A stretch of DNA of 64,000 bases, taken from JAOXRU01 sp965247735. GTDB taxonomy: Bacteria > Bacteroidota > Bacteroidia > Flavobacteriales > Flavobacteriaceae. Of the stretch, positions 19,060 through 27,958 are shown piece after piece (within the stretch, counting starts at the first letter, position 1; each line of letters opens with the position of its first letter). The DNA lies in the NCBI GenBank assembly GCA_965247735.1, contig CBDFHN010000002.1:496001-560000 (forward strand), read 5' to 3'. The notes below the pieces were generated by a model. It did no database searches and was not told the DNA's origin. It worked only from the letters and a program-made list of their open reading frames with translations. A program made the translations under genes and the position numbers.

Positions 19060-19107
19060 AAAAAACTCCTTGTAGATTTCAACAGTTGAAAATCAGCAAG
19101 GAGCTTC
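19060..19107 (-). terminator. Terminator of ychF
   Basis: Read on the minus strand: long stem CTCCTTG / CAAGGAG extended by GATTTTCAAC / GTTGAAATC with a single-base loop and then a T-run. It lies 38 bases beyond the stop of ychF. Confidence 0.75.
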
Positions 19108-19144
19108 TTAATACTTAGTACTAAATACTTAATACCTTTTTTTA

Positions 19145-20236
19145 TTACACATTAAATCTAAAGTGCATTACATCACCATCTTTAACGATATATTCTTTTC
19201 CTTCTACCTTCATTTTACCAGCTTCTTTTACTTTAGCTTCGCTACCTAGTTCGGCATAGTCATTATAAGCAATAACTTCTGCTCTAATAAAACCTTTTTC
19301 AAAATCGGTATGGATAACTCCAGCTGCTTGTGGCGCTGTAGCTCCAACAAAAACTGTCCAAGCTCTTACTTCTTTAACACCAGCAGTAAAATAAGTTTGT
19401 AAATTTAATAATTGATATGCAGAACGAATCATTCTTGAAGAACCTGGCTCATCTAAACCGATATCAGCTAAAAACATTTGACGTTCCTCATAATCATCCA
19501 ATTCAGCAATATCAGCTTCTGTAGCTACAGCAAGTATTATAATTTCTGCATCTTCATCTTTTATTACTTCTCTAACAGCTTCTACATATGCATTACCATC
19601 TTTAGCAGATTCATCATCTACATTACATACATATAAGATAGGTTTGGCAGTTAACAACTGAAAGCCTTTCATTAGCTCCGCTTCATCTTCATTAACATCA
19701 ACAGCTCTTGCAGAAATACCACTTTCCAATGCTGTTTTAAAACGCAATAATACAGCTTCTTCTTTTTGTGCTTCTTTATTACCCGTTCTGGCTGCTCTTT
19801 TTACTTTTTCTAGACGTTTATCTACAGTTTCTAAATCTTTTAACTGCAATTCTATATCTATAGTTTCTTTATCTCTAACAGGATCTACAGACTCATCTAC
19901 ATGCACAATATTATCGTTATCAAAACAACGCAATACATGTATAATAGCATCGCACTCTCTAATATTTCCTAAGAACTGGTTTCCCAATCCTTCACCTTTA
20001 CTAGCACCACGTACTAAACCTGCAATATCTACAATCTCTACTGTAGCAGGCAATACACGCTCAGGAGTTACCAACTCTTCTAGTTTCTCTAACCGTGCAT
20101 CTGGTACATTTACTACACCTATATTTGGTTCTATAGTACAAAAGGGAAAGTTTGCACTCTGCGCTTTTGCATTAGATAAACAATTAAACAATGTTGATTT
20201 TCCTACGTTTGGTAATCCTACAATTCCAGCTTTCAT
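19145..20236 (-). CDS. ychF: Obg-like ATPase YchF
   Basis: P-loop NTPase of the YchF/OLA1 subfamily, which prefers ATP and binds ribosomes. Visible are G1 GLPNVGKS (6-13), the switch II DIAGLVRGAS, the specificity loop NVDD in place of the NKxD of GTPases, and the C-terminal TGS domain ending in GDVMHFRFNV. The length of 363 equals the usual size. A textbook promoter precedes it (20258-20287) and a strong terminator follows. It is a single-gene unit. Confidence 0.95.
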   Translation of the reverse strand: MKAGIVGLPNVGKSTLFNCLSNAKAQSANFPFCTIEPNIGVVNVPDARLEKLEELVTPERVLPATVEIVDIAGLVRGASKGEGLGNQFLGNIRECDAIIHVLRCFDNDNIVHVDESVDPVRDKETIDIELQLKDLETVDKRLEKVKRAARTGNKEAQKEEAVLLRFKTALESGISARAVDVNEDEAELMKGFQLLTAKPILYVCNVDDESAKDGNAYVEAVREVIKDEDAEIIILAVATEADIAELDDYEERQMFLADIGLDEPGSSRMIRSAYQLLNLQTYFTAGVKEVRAWTVFVGATAPQAAGVIHTDFEKGFIRAEVIAYNDYAELGSEAKVKEAGKMKVEGKEYIVKDGDVMHFRFNV

Positions 20237-20257
20237 TCAATACTTATTTTAAAGCTG

Positions 20258-20287
20258 CAAATATAGCTTTTAATATGATATTGCCAA
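20258..20287 (-). promoter_or_regulatory. Bacteroidetes-type promoter of ychF
   Basis: On the minus strand TTG (20287-20285), 19 bases, then TATATTTG (20265-20258), matching TTG-N19-TAnnTTTG. The -7 element lies 21 bases before the ATG at 20236. Confidence 0.75.
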
Positions 20288-20337
20288 TTGCTATAAACTA
20301 GCTTTTTAAGATTATACCATTAATGACTAAATCAACG

Positions 20338-20420
20338 ACCTCGACCCAAGGCTACGAGGTATGCCTCCGAAAATATTTTTTTATTTCGAGACAAGTCTCG
20401 GGGTATTAAACCCACTGGTG
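20338..20420 (+). repeat. Dispersed 5'-flanking repeat, copy a
   Basis: Two hairpin-like parts: ACCTCGACCCAAGGCTACGA with GGTAT (20338-20362) and TTTCGAGACAAGTCTCGG with TATTAAACCCACTGGTG (20384-20420). The same second part recurs at 24393, 46722 and 54718, always on the coding strand and upstream of a gene; here the receptor gene starts 136 bases later. Confidence 0.75.
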
Positions 20421-20556
20421 AATAGTACTACTACTATAAATTACACGAATCATAAATAAAAGACATCAAATAGTAGGGTTATTTTATCAATTGTGCATCC
20501 TATAACAAAGAATCTTCTTTTAAAAGGAATACTAACTAAATGATAACATAATACTT

Positions 20557-23319
20557 ATGAAACGAAAAACAATTTTATCCAAAATTATTTCTTTAAGTTT
20601 CTGTCTAGGACTTATAGGAATAACCCATGCAGAAACACCTTATAACAATAGTACTATTATTGTTAACAAACAGCAAACAATAACAGGTAAAGTCACCGAT
20701 CAGAACGGGGAAGCCCTTGGTGGAGTTAATATTATTGAAAAAGGAACTACCAATGGTACAACTACAGATTTTGATGGTAACTATACCATAACCGTCAATA
20801 GCGATGCTACACTAGTATTTAGCTATATTGGATTTCCTACAACCGAACAAAACGTTGCTGGACGTAACACTATCAATGTTTCCTTATCCGAAGGAGTACA
20901 ACTAGATGAGTTTGTTATTGTAGGTTCAAGAAGCAAAAGAAGAACATCAACTGATACCGCTGTACCTGTAGATGTCATCGATGTAGCACAAATTGCAACA
21001 AATACTGGTAAGATAGAAGTTAATGAAATTCTGCAATATGCTGCTCCCTCTTTTAATGCCAGTAAACAATCTGGTTCTGATGGTGCAGACCATATTGTAC
21101 CAGCATCTTTAAGAGGATTAGGCCCTGACCAAACATTGGTACTAATCAATGGTAAAAGAAGACACCAATCGTCTCTAGTTAATATATTTGGTACAAGAGG
21201 ACGTGGTAATTCTGGTACAGACCTTAATGCTATACCAGCATCAGCTATTAAAAGAATAGAAGTATTAAGAGATGGTGCTTCTGCCCAATATGGTTCCGAT
21301 GCTATTGCTGGGGTTATTAATATTGTACTTAAAGACAACTCCAAAGGTTTTTCTGGAGGTATCACATATGGAGCCTATAGTACAGCCATTGGGGATGGAT
21401 GGGCAGCAAAATCCGGAGAGACACTCTATAATGTAGAGGGGGAAAACAGATTGGATGGTGATGACAAGAATTTTGATGGAGAAACCATTAAAATTGATGC
21501 CAACTATGGTTTGCCACTAGGTGATGATGGTGGTTTTATAAACTTTACTACAGAATTTATAGCAAAGGAAAAAACACTAAGACCAGGATATTCTTGGAGA
21601 AAAGGATATGGTAGTGCAGGTATTGATGGATTTAACTTTATGGTAAATGCTGCAGTACCAATTGGGGATAAAACAGAAATCTATGCTTTTGGAGGTCGTA
21701 ACTTTAGAGATACCGATGCCAATGCCTTTTCTAGAAGTGCCTATATACAAGGAAATATTCCAGATTCTGACAATAGAACTGTCCCTAGTTTATATCCAGA
21801 TGGATTTACGCCTAGAATTACCTCCTTAATTACTGATGTTTCTATATCTGCTGGGGTGCGTCATGAGATGGAAAATGGTTGGAATGTTGATTTTAATAAT
21901 ACCTATGGGAAAAACAATTTTCATTATTATATAAAAGGAAGTAATAATGCATCTATGAAAGAGGCATCACCTACAGATTTTGATGCTGGTGGACATTTCT
22001 TAGCCATGAATACCACAGGATTAGACTTTAGCAAGTATTTTGAAGAAATTGCTGGTGGATTAAACATTGCCTATGGTTTTGAGTTTAGAACAGAACGTTT
22101 TGGGATATTTGCTGGTGAAGAAGCTTCCTATGCATTGTATGATACCAATGGTGTACCAATTACCAATCCTGCGTTACAAGCTGTAGCAGTAGATGGTAAT
22201 GGTGTTGAACTTACTGGTGGTTCTCAAGGTTTTCCTGGTTATAGTCCAGATAATGAAGTAGATCGTAGCAGAACCAATTATGGAATTTATGTAGATGCCG
22301 AACTAAATGTTACAGATCAGTTTATGATTGGTGGTGCGCTACGTTTAGAAAGCTATAGCGATTTTGGTAAAACATTTAACTTTAAACTAGCCACTAGATA
22401 CAAAGTTATGGAATCACTTAATATTAGAGGATCTATCTCATCAGGCTTTAGAGCGCCTTCTTTAGCGCAGTTGTATTACAATCTTATCTTTAACAATATT
22501 GTTGCAAATACATCTGTACCTTCATTATTATCTGCAAATAATAGTACAGTAACCAAAGCCTTTGGTATTGGTGAGTTACAAGAAGAAAAGGCAATTAATG
22601 CTAGCCTTGGATTTACCTTTAAAAAAGATGGATTTACGGCTACAATAGACGGATACATCATAAAAGTTAAAGACAGAATTATACTTACCGATAACTTTAC
22701 CGACCAAGCAGTACTAGGGCCATTAAACGTTGATGCTGCACAATTCTTTGCCAATGGTGTGGATACAAAAACTACAGGTTTAGATATTGTTTTGGGTTAT
22801 ACTACTACAATAGGTGAAAAAGGAAGGATTAGAGCTGATATCATTGGAAACCTTAATAAATTAGAGATTGATAAAATCCATAATGGTAACTTAAATCAGT
22901 TTACCTTTTTTGGTCCTTTCTCACAAGCGTATTTAAAGGCAGCTGCTCCTGATTACAAATTTGGGTTAAACCTTGGTTATACCTGCGATAAGTTTAACAG
23001 CCAACTATCGTTAACACGTTTTAGTGAAGTTCAACTACAAGATTTCCAATGGGTAGATAGTCCTGCCACCACACAAGCAGAAGCTGATGCTCTATTCCCA
23101 GTAGCCACAGATACTTATGAAGCAGCCATGACTATTGATATTAGTATTGGTTATGAATTGTATAAAAACCTAAAACTTGTCTTAGGTGCTAATAATATCC
23201 TAAATGAATATCCTACATCACAATTTGATGGATGGACAGACCAAGGAGGACTCGCAGATTCTGTTCAGATGGGTTCTGATGGTAGATACCTGTTTAGCAG
23301 ACTGAGTTTTAGTTTTTAA
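20557..23319 (+). CDS. TonB-dependent receptor (SusC-like N-domain, no SusD partner)
   Basis: An outer-membrane receptor that imports a ligand with energy from TonB. In order: signal peptide to ~residue 26, a carboxypeptidase-regulatory-like domain (ITGKVTDQNGEALGGVNI ... TTTDFDGNYTITV, ~41-115), a plug domain with DQTLVLINGKRR and IEVLRDGASAQYGSDAIAGV, and a long 22-strand barrel ending in RLSFSF with the terminal Phe typical of barrel assembly. The length of 920 residues is normal. No SusD-like lipoprotein follows, so this is not a classical polysaccharide utilisation locus. The ligand is unknown; the A/GFRAPSLAQLYY box is shared by siderophore and vitamin receptors. A terminator closes the gene at 23343. 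Confidence 0.9.
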   Translation: MKRKTILSKIISLSFCLGLIGITHAETPYNNSTIIVNKQQTITGKVTDQNGEALGGVNIIEKGTTNGTTTDFDGNYTITVNSDATLVFSYIGFPTTEQNVAGRNTINVSLSEGVQLDEFVIVGSRSKRRTSTDTAVPVDVIDVAQIATNTGKIEVNEILQYAAPSFNASKQSGSDGADHIVPASLRGLGPDQTLVLINGKRRHQSSLVNIFGTRGRGNSGTDLNAIPASAIKRIEVLRDGASAQYGSDAIAGVINIVLKDNSKGFSGGITYGAYSTAIGDGWAAKSGETLYNVEGENRLDGDDKNFDGETIKIDANYGLPLGDDGGFINFTTEFIAKEKTLRPGYSWRKGYGSAGIDGFNFMVNAAVPIGDKTEIYAFGGRNFRDTDANAFSRSAYIQGNIPDSDNRTVPSLYPDGFTPRITSLITDVSISAGVRHEMENGWNVDFNNTYGKNNFHYYIKGSNNASMKEASPTDFDAGGHFLAMNTTGLDFSKYFEEIAGGLNIAYGFEFRTERFGIFAGEEASYALYDTNGVPITNPALQAVAVDGNGVELTGGSQGFPGYSPDNEVDRSRTNYGIYVDAELNVTDQFMIGGALRLESYSDFGKTFNFKLATRYKVMESLNIRGSISSGFRAPSLAQLYYNLIFNNIVANTSVPSLLSANNSTVTKAFGIGELQEEKAINASLGFTFKKDGFTATIDGYIIKVKDRIILTDNFTDQAVLGPLNVDAAQFFANGVDTKTTGLDIVLGYTTTIGEKGRIRADIIGNLNKLEIDKIHNGNLNQFTFFGPFSQAYLKAAAPDYKFGLNLGYTCDKFNSQLSLTRFSEVQLQDFQWVDSPATTQAEADALFPVATDTYEAAMTIDISIGYELYKNLKLVLGANNILNEYPTSQFDGWTDQGGLADSVQMGSDGRYLFSRLSFSF

Positions 23320-23342
23320 AACTGTTAATTTTCTATTTGTAA

Positions 23343-23377
23343 AACACATTCGGACTAAAGTCTGGATGTGTTTTTTT
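23343..23377 (+). terminator. Terminator of the TonB-dependent receptor
   Basis: Stem AACACAT-CGGACT / AGTCTGG-ATGTGTT with a two-base loop and seven T, 24 bases after the stop. Confidence 0.8.
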
Positions 23378-23500
23378 ATACTAAAAACCGCATTTCATAG
23401 AATAAATACATCCTTAGCAACAATATCTATTTCGTAGTGGCGTTTACTTATTTTCAATATTTATTTAACAAATAACCAAACATCTAAACATCAAATTACT

Positions 23501-24253
23501 ATGAAAAAACTCCTACTATTATTAGCTGTTATAGCTATGACTTCTTGCGATTCTAAGGATGAAAGCATCAACGATGAGCAACAACAAGAAGATAGCTACA
23601 AATTGGTGAAAGAAGTTATAAAGTCTGGTAACACCATACATGAAACTATTACTTATACATATAATTCTGAATTTAAAATAATTAAAGAAACAAACACCAC
23701 ATCAGATGATTCTTATTCTACTGATTTTCAATACGACAATAGCGGTATACTAACATCTTTTACAACTGGTAACTATACGCTCATTTTCACTTATGAGAAT
23801 GATTTAATTGTAAAAAGTGTAGGTACTAAAACAGGATCAGGTAATTCTAACAGTAGTATATTTCTTTATAACGATAAAAAGCAAATGATTTCGGAAACAA
23901 GAAATGACGAAGACAAAAAACCTGTTATTAGAACACTAAATTATACATACGACGATAATGGAAATTATATAACAGAACAGGATCCAACTCATGACTATAA
24001 ACTAGCACTTCAATACGATAATAAAAAGAATCCACACACTTTATCATATCAAAGTAATTTTTTTCCAATAAACGGATTTACTCCAAACAACTTAATCGAA
24101 AGCAGGTATGATGGTGGTGAATACGATAGTAATTTAAAGAATGGAATCTATGAGTACGAGTACAATGACAAAGGATATCCTACTGTTAGAAAACAATACG
24201 ATGAAGACCATAAACTACAAGAAACAATAGAATACACTTACGAAGAATTGTAA
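23501..24253 (+). CDS. Lipoprotein with YD/RHS-like repeats, copy 1
   Basis: Lipobox AIAMTSC (Cys16), then an acidic linker (DSKDESINDEQQQEDSYKLV). The body has repeats of the form ETITYTYNSEFKIIKE, YDNSGILTSF, LNYTYDDNGNY and YEYEYNDKGYPTVRK, which resemble YD-type strand repeats. The protein is probably exposed on a membrane. It is paralogous to the next gene: the linker and the closing motif EYNDKGYPT ... YTYEEL are nearly identical. Each has its own copy of the same terminator stem, so the whole transcription unit was duplicated. Function unknown. Confidence 0.8.
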   Translation: MKKLLLLLAVIAMTSCDSKDESINDEQQQEDSYKLVKEVIKSGNTIHETITYTYNSEFKIIKETNTTSDDSYSTDFQYDNSGILTSFTTGNYTLIFTYENDLIVKSVGTKTGSGNSNSSIFLYNDKKQMISETRNDEDKKPVIRTLNYTYDDNGNYITEQDPTHDYKLALQYDNKKNPHTLSYQSNFFPINGFTPNNLIESRYDGGEYDSNLKNGIYEYEYNDKGYPTVRKQYDEDHKLQETIEYTYEEL

Positions 24254-24270
24254 TATTTCTATACCTTTCT

Positions 24271-24306
24271 AAAAAAGCTCCAAGTCTACAACTTGGAGCT
24301 TTTTTA
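24271..24306 (+). terminator. Terminator of lipoprotein copy 1
   Basis: AAAAAGCTCCAAGT / ACTTGGAGCTTTTT with a CTACA loop; the stem is identical to the one at 25273. Confidence 0.85.
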
Positions 24307-24392
24307 GTTTAAATCACATATTTACTATATATTTGCACTCAAATTTAACTTCTTGTATACAAGAAGATGAGGTATAAATAAAATGTTTTACC

Positions 24393-24428
24393 ATTTCAAG
24401 GCAAGTCTCAAAGAATTAAACCCAACTT
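24393..24428 (+). repeat. Dispersed 5'-flanking repeat, copy b
   Basis: A degenerate copy: ATTTCAAGGCAAGTCTCA then ATTAAACCCAACTT. It begins 74 bases before the ATG of lipoprotein copy 2. Traces of the first half (GATGAGGTATAAA) lie at 24366-24378. Confidence 0.6.
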
Positions 24429-24466
24429 AACTACTGACCTATTATTAAATTAATAAAAATTATGTT

Positions 24467-25234
24467 ATGATAAAAAAAACAATTCTATTATTAGCCATTA
24501 CAATTATGGCTTCTTGCGATTCTAATGACGATAGTGTTAATGATGAGCAACAGCAAGAAGATAGTTACAAATTGGTGAAAACAATAAAAACATATGGTGA
24601 CGGTTCAGGTAATGAAACTACAACTTTTAAATACGATTCTGAAAATAGAGTAATAGAAGAATTAATTGAAGAAGCAGGAGAAACACCTTATGCATATACC
24701 TATGCTTATAATGATGAAGGGAAACTAATATCATTTAAAAGTACAGAACCTGGTCATACAACTCCAGAAACTTTTACTTATGAAGGAGATTTAATTGTTA
24801 AAAGTCAATTCACTAATCATTTCGATTTTACTCATGCTGTTTTTTCTTATAATGACAAAAATTACATGGTTAAACAGTCCTATTATAAGGATGAAAGCTT
24901 AGTAAAAACATTTGAGTTTACTTATGATGATAACGGAAATTATATTACAGAAAAAAACTCTGATAGACCAGGTGTTTTACAAACATATACCTACGACTCA
25001 ATGAAAAGTCCTTATTTATTAGTGTATCCAACTGCATATTTTAAATATGATAACCGCACTCCAAATAATGAAACAAAATTCGCTACAAACCAAAGTAGTA
25101 ATGGCCACATTAAAACTGAATATGAATATAATGATAAAGGATATCCCACAATTCAAAAAAGATATATTAATGGTAATATCAATGGGGATGAAGAAGCCTA
25201 TTGGATAAAAAAGTTTACTTACGAAGAATTGTAA
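24467..25234 (+). CDS. Lipoprotein with YD/RHS-like repeats, copy 2
   Basis: The paralogue of the gene at 23501: lipobox TIMASC (Cys17), linker DSNDDSVNDEQQQEDSYKLV, and YD-like repeats (ETTTFKYDSENRVIEE, YAYNDEGKLISF, FTYDDNGNYITE, YEYNDKGYPTIQKR). The end FTYEEL equals that of copy 1. The middle third has diverged more than the ends. The first gene has no copy of the upstream dispersed repeat, so this element joined the second unit after, or outside, the duplication. Function unknown. Confidence 0.8.
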   Translation: MIKKTILLLAITIMASCDSNDDSVNDEQQQEDSYKLVKTIKTYGDGSGNETTTFKYDSENRVIEELIEEAGETPYAYTYAYNDEGKLISFKSTEPGHTTPETFTYEGDLIVKSQFTNHFDFTHAVFSYNDKNYMVKQSYYKDESLVKTFEFTYDDNGNYITEKNSDRPGVLQTYTYDSMKSPYLLVYPTAYFKYDNRTPNNETKFATNQSSNGHIKTEYEYNDKGYPTIQKRYINGNINGDEEAYWIKKFTYEEL

Positions 25235-25272
25235 TTGATATACTATTTTAGGACAGAACAAATCCTAATACT

Positions 25273-25308
25273 AAAAAAGCTCCAAGTCAAAAACTTGGAG
25301 CTTTTTTA
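25273..25308. terminator. Bidirectional terminator between lipoprotein copy 2 and ferredoxin
   Basis: AAAAAAGCTCCAAGT / ACTTGGAGCTTTTTT around a short A-rich loop. A-runs on one side and T-runs on the other let it serve both convergent genes. Confidence 0.85.
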
Positions 25309-25324
25309 TTTTAATCCTTTTACA

Positions 25325-25678
25325 TTATCCTTCTGGATGCATAAATTTTTGCTTTCCAAGAAGTTCTTCTTCTGTTTCTACGATATCTTCATCAGGAATA
25401 CAACAATCTACTGGGCAAACCGCAGCACATTGTGGTTCATCATGAAAACCTTTACACTCTGTACACTTGTCAGGAGCGATATAATAAAATTCATCTGAAA
25501 CAGGATCTTGAACTTCATCTGCGTTTACCGCAGATCCGTTTGGTAATACCAAATCACCTTTTAAAGATGTACCATCACTATACCTCCACTCGTCTGCACC
25601 TTCATAAATTGCAGTATTTGGACATTCTGGTTCGCAAGCCCCGCAATTAATACATTCATCTGTAATTATAATAGCCAT
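25325..25678 (-). CDS. 4Fe-4S dicluster ferredoxin
   Basis: Two cluster motifs are present: CINCGACEPECP (residues ~9-20) and CTECKGFHDEPQCAAVCP (~74-91), the second with the spaced pattern typical of the YfhL/Alvin-type 2[4Fe-4S] ferredoxins. A ~50-residue insertion between them and an acidic C-terminus are usual in Bacteroidetes members. It is a soluble electron carrier. It is divergent from the acyl-CoA reductase gene, with touching -7 promoter elements between them. Confidence 0.92.
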   Translation of the reverse strand: MAIIITDECINCGACEPECPNTAIYEGADEWRYSDGTSLKGDLVLPNGSAVNADEVQDPVSDEFYYIAPDKCTECKGFHDEPQCAAVCPVDCCIPDEDIVETEEELLGKQKFMHPEG

Positions 25679-25699
25679 AATATATTCTGTAGTTTTCTT

Positions 25700-25740
25700 T
25701 ACTTTTGTACAAAAATAAGACCAAAACTATTTAAAACCAA
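25700..25740. promoter_or_regulatory. Overlapping divergent promoters (ferredoxin / acyl-CoA reductase)
   Basis: Minus strand: TTG (25740-25738), 20 bases, TATTTTTG (25717-25710), a full match serving the ferredoxin gene. Plus strand: TACTTTTG (25700-25707), a perfect -7 for the reductase gene but without a TTG 19 bases upstream. The two -7 boxes are 2 bases apart and form the palindrome TTTTGTACAAAA. Confidence 0.65.
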
Positions 25741-25745
25741 TATAA

Positions 25746-26804
25746 ATGACGCTATTGCAAAGAATTGAAGCTTTTACAACCCTTGGAAACAAGCTCTCTT
25801 CCTATGTTAACTCCTATAAAAAGGATAAAAAGCAAATTGATAATACAACAGAATACGAAGCTTTTGTTAGTATTGTAGAGAAAGTACAACACCATAATGG
25901 CTGGTTCACTCAAGAGAATGTTATTTTTGCCATGGAAAATTGGGGAACAGCATTAACTAGTGCTGGACTTAACACCTGGTTAAAGAATTACACTATTCCA
26001 GATACTACAGCAGCAAAAACTGTTAAAATAATCATGGCAGGAAACATTCCTTTAGTAGGGTTTCATGATTTTATTTCTTGCCTAATCACTGGGCATAACG
26101 TTAAAGTAAAACTATCTTCTAATGATGACTTATTACTGCCTTATGTTGCCGATTTATTAATTGAAATAGCACCTTCTTTTAAAGATTGCATCAGTTTTTC
26201 TGATAAAATTGATAAACATTTTGATGCTGTTATTGCTACAGGAAGTACAAATACAGCAAGATACTTTGAATATTATTTTTCTAAAAAGCCAAACATCATT
26301 AGAAAAAACAGAAATTCCATTGCTGTATTAACAGGAGAAGAATCAAACGAGGAATTGGCGGCACTTGCTGAAGATATTTTCAGGTATTATGGACTAGGAT
26401 GCCGTAGTGTATCTAAGTTATTTGTGCCTGTAGCTTATAATTTCGATGCCTTTTTTAATGCCATATTTATTTATCAAGATATTATAAAACAAGCTAAATA
26501 TGCTAATAATTATGATTACAATAAGGCAGTATATCTTATGAGTGAATTTAAATTATTAGACAATGGTTTTCTAATGCTAAAAGAAGAAGAAAAATTTGGA
26601 TCGCCAATAGCAACTCTTTTTTACGAAACGTATCCTACTTCTGAAGAACTAGCAAAAGTTATCAACAATAAAAAAGAAGACATCCAATGTATCGTTGGTA
26701 GAGATTCTGCTATTGCAAGTGTTAATTTTGGGGAGACACAACACCCTTCATTGTCAGATTATGCAGATGGTGTGGATACAATTGAGTTTTTGTTAAAAAT
26801 ATAA
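25746..26804 (+). CDS. Acyl-CoA reductase (LuxC-like)
   Basis: The protein has the aldehyde-dehydrogenase-like fold of LuxC-type reductases, which turn acyl-CoA or acyl groups into aldehydes with NADPH. Supporting segments are VKIIMAGNIPLVGFHDF (a LuxC hallmark), DAVIATGSTNTARYFEYYF (nucleotide-binding side), and GLGCRSVSKLFVP, where the Cys is the expected acyl-accepting nucleophile. The length of 352 is short compared with LuxC (~480), as in other Bacteroidetes. It lies 79 bases upstream of serC in a fixed neighbourhood ferredoxin/reductase/serC/serA known from this phylum; the metabolic reason for this linkage is unclear. Confidence 0.85.
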   Translation: MTLLQRIEAFTTLGNKLSSYVNSYKKDKKQIDNTTEYEAFVSIVEKVQHHNGWFTQENVIFAMENWGTALTSAGLNTWLKNYTIPDTTAAKTVKIIMAGNIPLVGFHDFISCLITGHNVKVKLSSNDDLLLPYVADLLIEIAPSFKDCISFSDKIDKHFDAVIATGSTNTARYFEYYFSKKPNIIRKNRNSIAVLTGEESNEELAALAEDIFRYYGLGCRSVSKLFVPVAYNFDAFFNAIFIYQDIIKQAKYANNYDYNKAVYLMSEFKLLDNGFLMLKEEEKFGSPIATLFYETYPTSEELAKVINNKKEDIQCIVGRDSAIASVNFGETQHPSLSDYADGVDTIEFLLKI

Positions 26805-26883
26805 CGAATTATTATCAAAAAATAACCCAATACTAGGTCTTAATTTATGACCTTTGTGTGGTAAACAATCAATAAGTCATTTA

Positions 26884-27948
26884 ATGAAAAAACATAATTT
26901 TAGTGCTGGACCTAGTATCCTGCCACAAGAAGTAATGAAAAAAGCTTCTGAAGCCGTTATCGATTTTAATGGTTTAGGTTTATCAATTCTTGAAATCTCT
27001 CATCGTAGCAAAGAGTTTGTTAACGTTATGGATACCGCTTGTGATTTGGCTTTAGATTTATTAAATTTAAAAGACAAAGGTTATAAAGCTCTTTTTTTAC
27101 AAGGTGGTGCAAGTATGGAGTTTCTTAGAATTGCCTACAATTTCTTAGAAAACAAAGCTGCATATTTAGATACAGGAGCTTGGAGTTCTAAGGCAATAAA
27201 AGAAGCGCACTTGTTTGGAGAAGTTTTAGAAGTTGCTTCTTCTAAAGATAGAAACTATAAATATATTCCTCAAGGTTATAAAATCCCTTCTGATATTGAT
27301 TTTTTCCATTGTACTTCTAATAATACCATTTATGGTACACAAATAAAATCCTTTCCTAAAGTTGATGCTCCTCTTATCTGTGATATGAGTAGTGATATCT
27401 TCTCTAGAAAATTGGATTTTTCTAAGTTTGATGTGATTTATGCTGGTGCTCAAAAAAATATGGGCCCATCTGGTACAACCTTAATCGTGGTAAAAGAAGA
27501 TCTTTTAGGAAAAGTAAGTCGTAAAATACCTTCGTTATTAGATTATAAAGTACATATTGATAAAAAAAGTATGTTTAATACACCTCCAGTATTTCCAGTT
27601 TATGTAACCATGTTAACTTTAGAGTGGTTAAAAGGTTTAGGAGGAATTGAAGCTATTGAAAAAATTAACGATAAAAAAGCAAGACTTATCTATTCTGAAA
27701 TTGATTTAAATCCTCTTTTTGACGGTTTTGCGTCTAAAAAAGATCGATCTACAATGAATGCTACATTTACATTAAAAGATGAGGCTTTAAAAGCAACATT
27801 CGAAAGTATGTGTAAAGCAGCTGGAATAAATGGTATCAATGGCCACAGAAGTGTAGGTGGCTATAGAGCATCTATGTACAATGCAATGTCTATGGAAGGT
27901 GTTGGTGCACTAGTAGATGTAATGAGTGATTTAGAAAGAAAAGCTTAA
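26884..27948 (+). CDS. serC: Phosphoserine aminotransferase
   Basis: This enzyme makes 3-phosphoserine from 3-phosphohydroxypyruvate and glutamate (serine synthesis, with a second role in pyridoxal phosphate synthesis). Visible are the N-terminal KKHNFSAGPSILP, the substrate loop and the PLP-binding Lys191 in YAGAQKNMGPSG, and the C-terminal GHRSVGGYRASMYNAM. I chose ATG 26884, which gives the family's standard start; an in-frame ATG at 26854 would add ten unrelated residues. The length is then 354. serA follows 10 bases after the stop, so both are co-transcribed. Confidence 0.95.
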   Translation: MKKHNFSAGPSILPQEVMKKASEAVIDFNGLGLSILEISHRSKEFVNVMDTACDLALDLLNLKDKGYKALFLQGGASMEFLRIAYNFLENKAAYLDTGAWSSKAIKEAHLFGEVLEVASSKDRNYKYIPQGYKIPSDIDFFHCTSNNTIYGTQIKSFPKVDAPLICDMSSDIFSRKLDFSKFDVIYAGAQKNMGPSGTTLIVVKEDLLGKVSRKIPSLLDYKVHIDKKSMFNTPPVFPVYVTMLTLEWLKGLGGIEAIEKINDKKARLIYSEIDLNPLFDGFASKKDRSTMNATFTLKDEALKATFESMCKAAGINGINGHRSVGGYRASMYNAMSMEGVGALVDVMSDLERKA

Positions 27949-27958
27949 AAAAAGAAAA

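Noticed and set aside
20557..23319. SusC of a polysaccharide utilisation locus
   Set aside because: No SusD-like gene, glycoside hydrolase or regulator follows; only an isolated TonB-dependent receptor can be claimed.
26854..26883. Longer start for serC
   Set aside because: The ten extra residues have no counterpart in the family; ATG 26884 gives the usual N-terminus.
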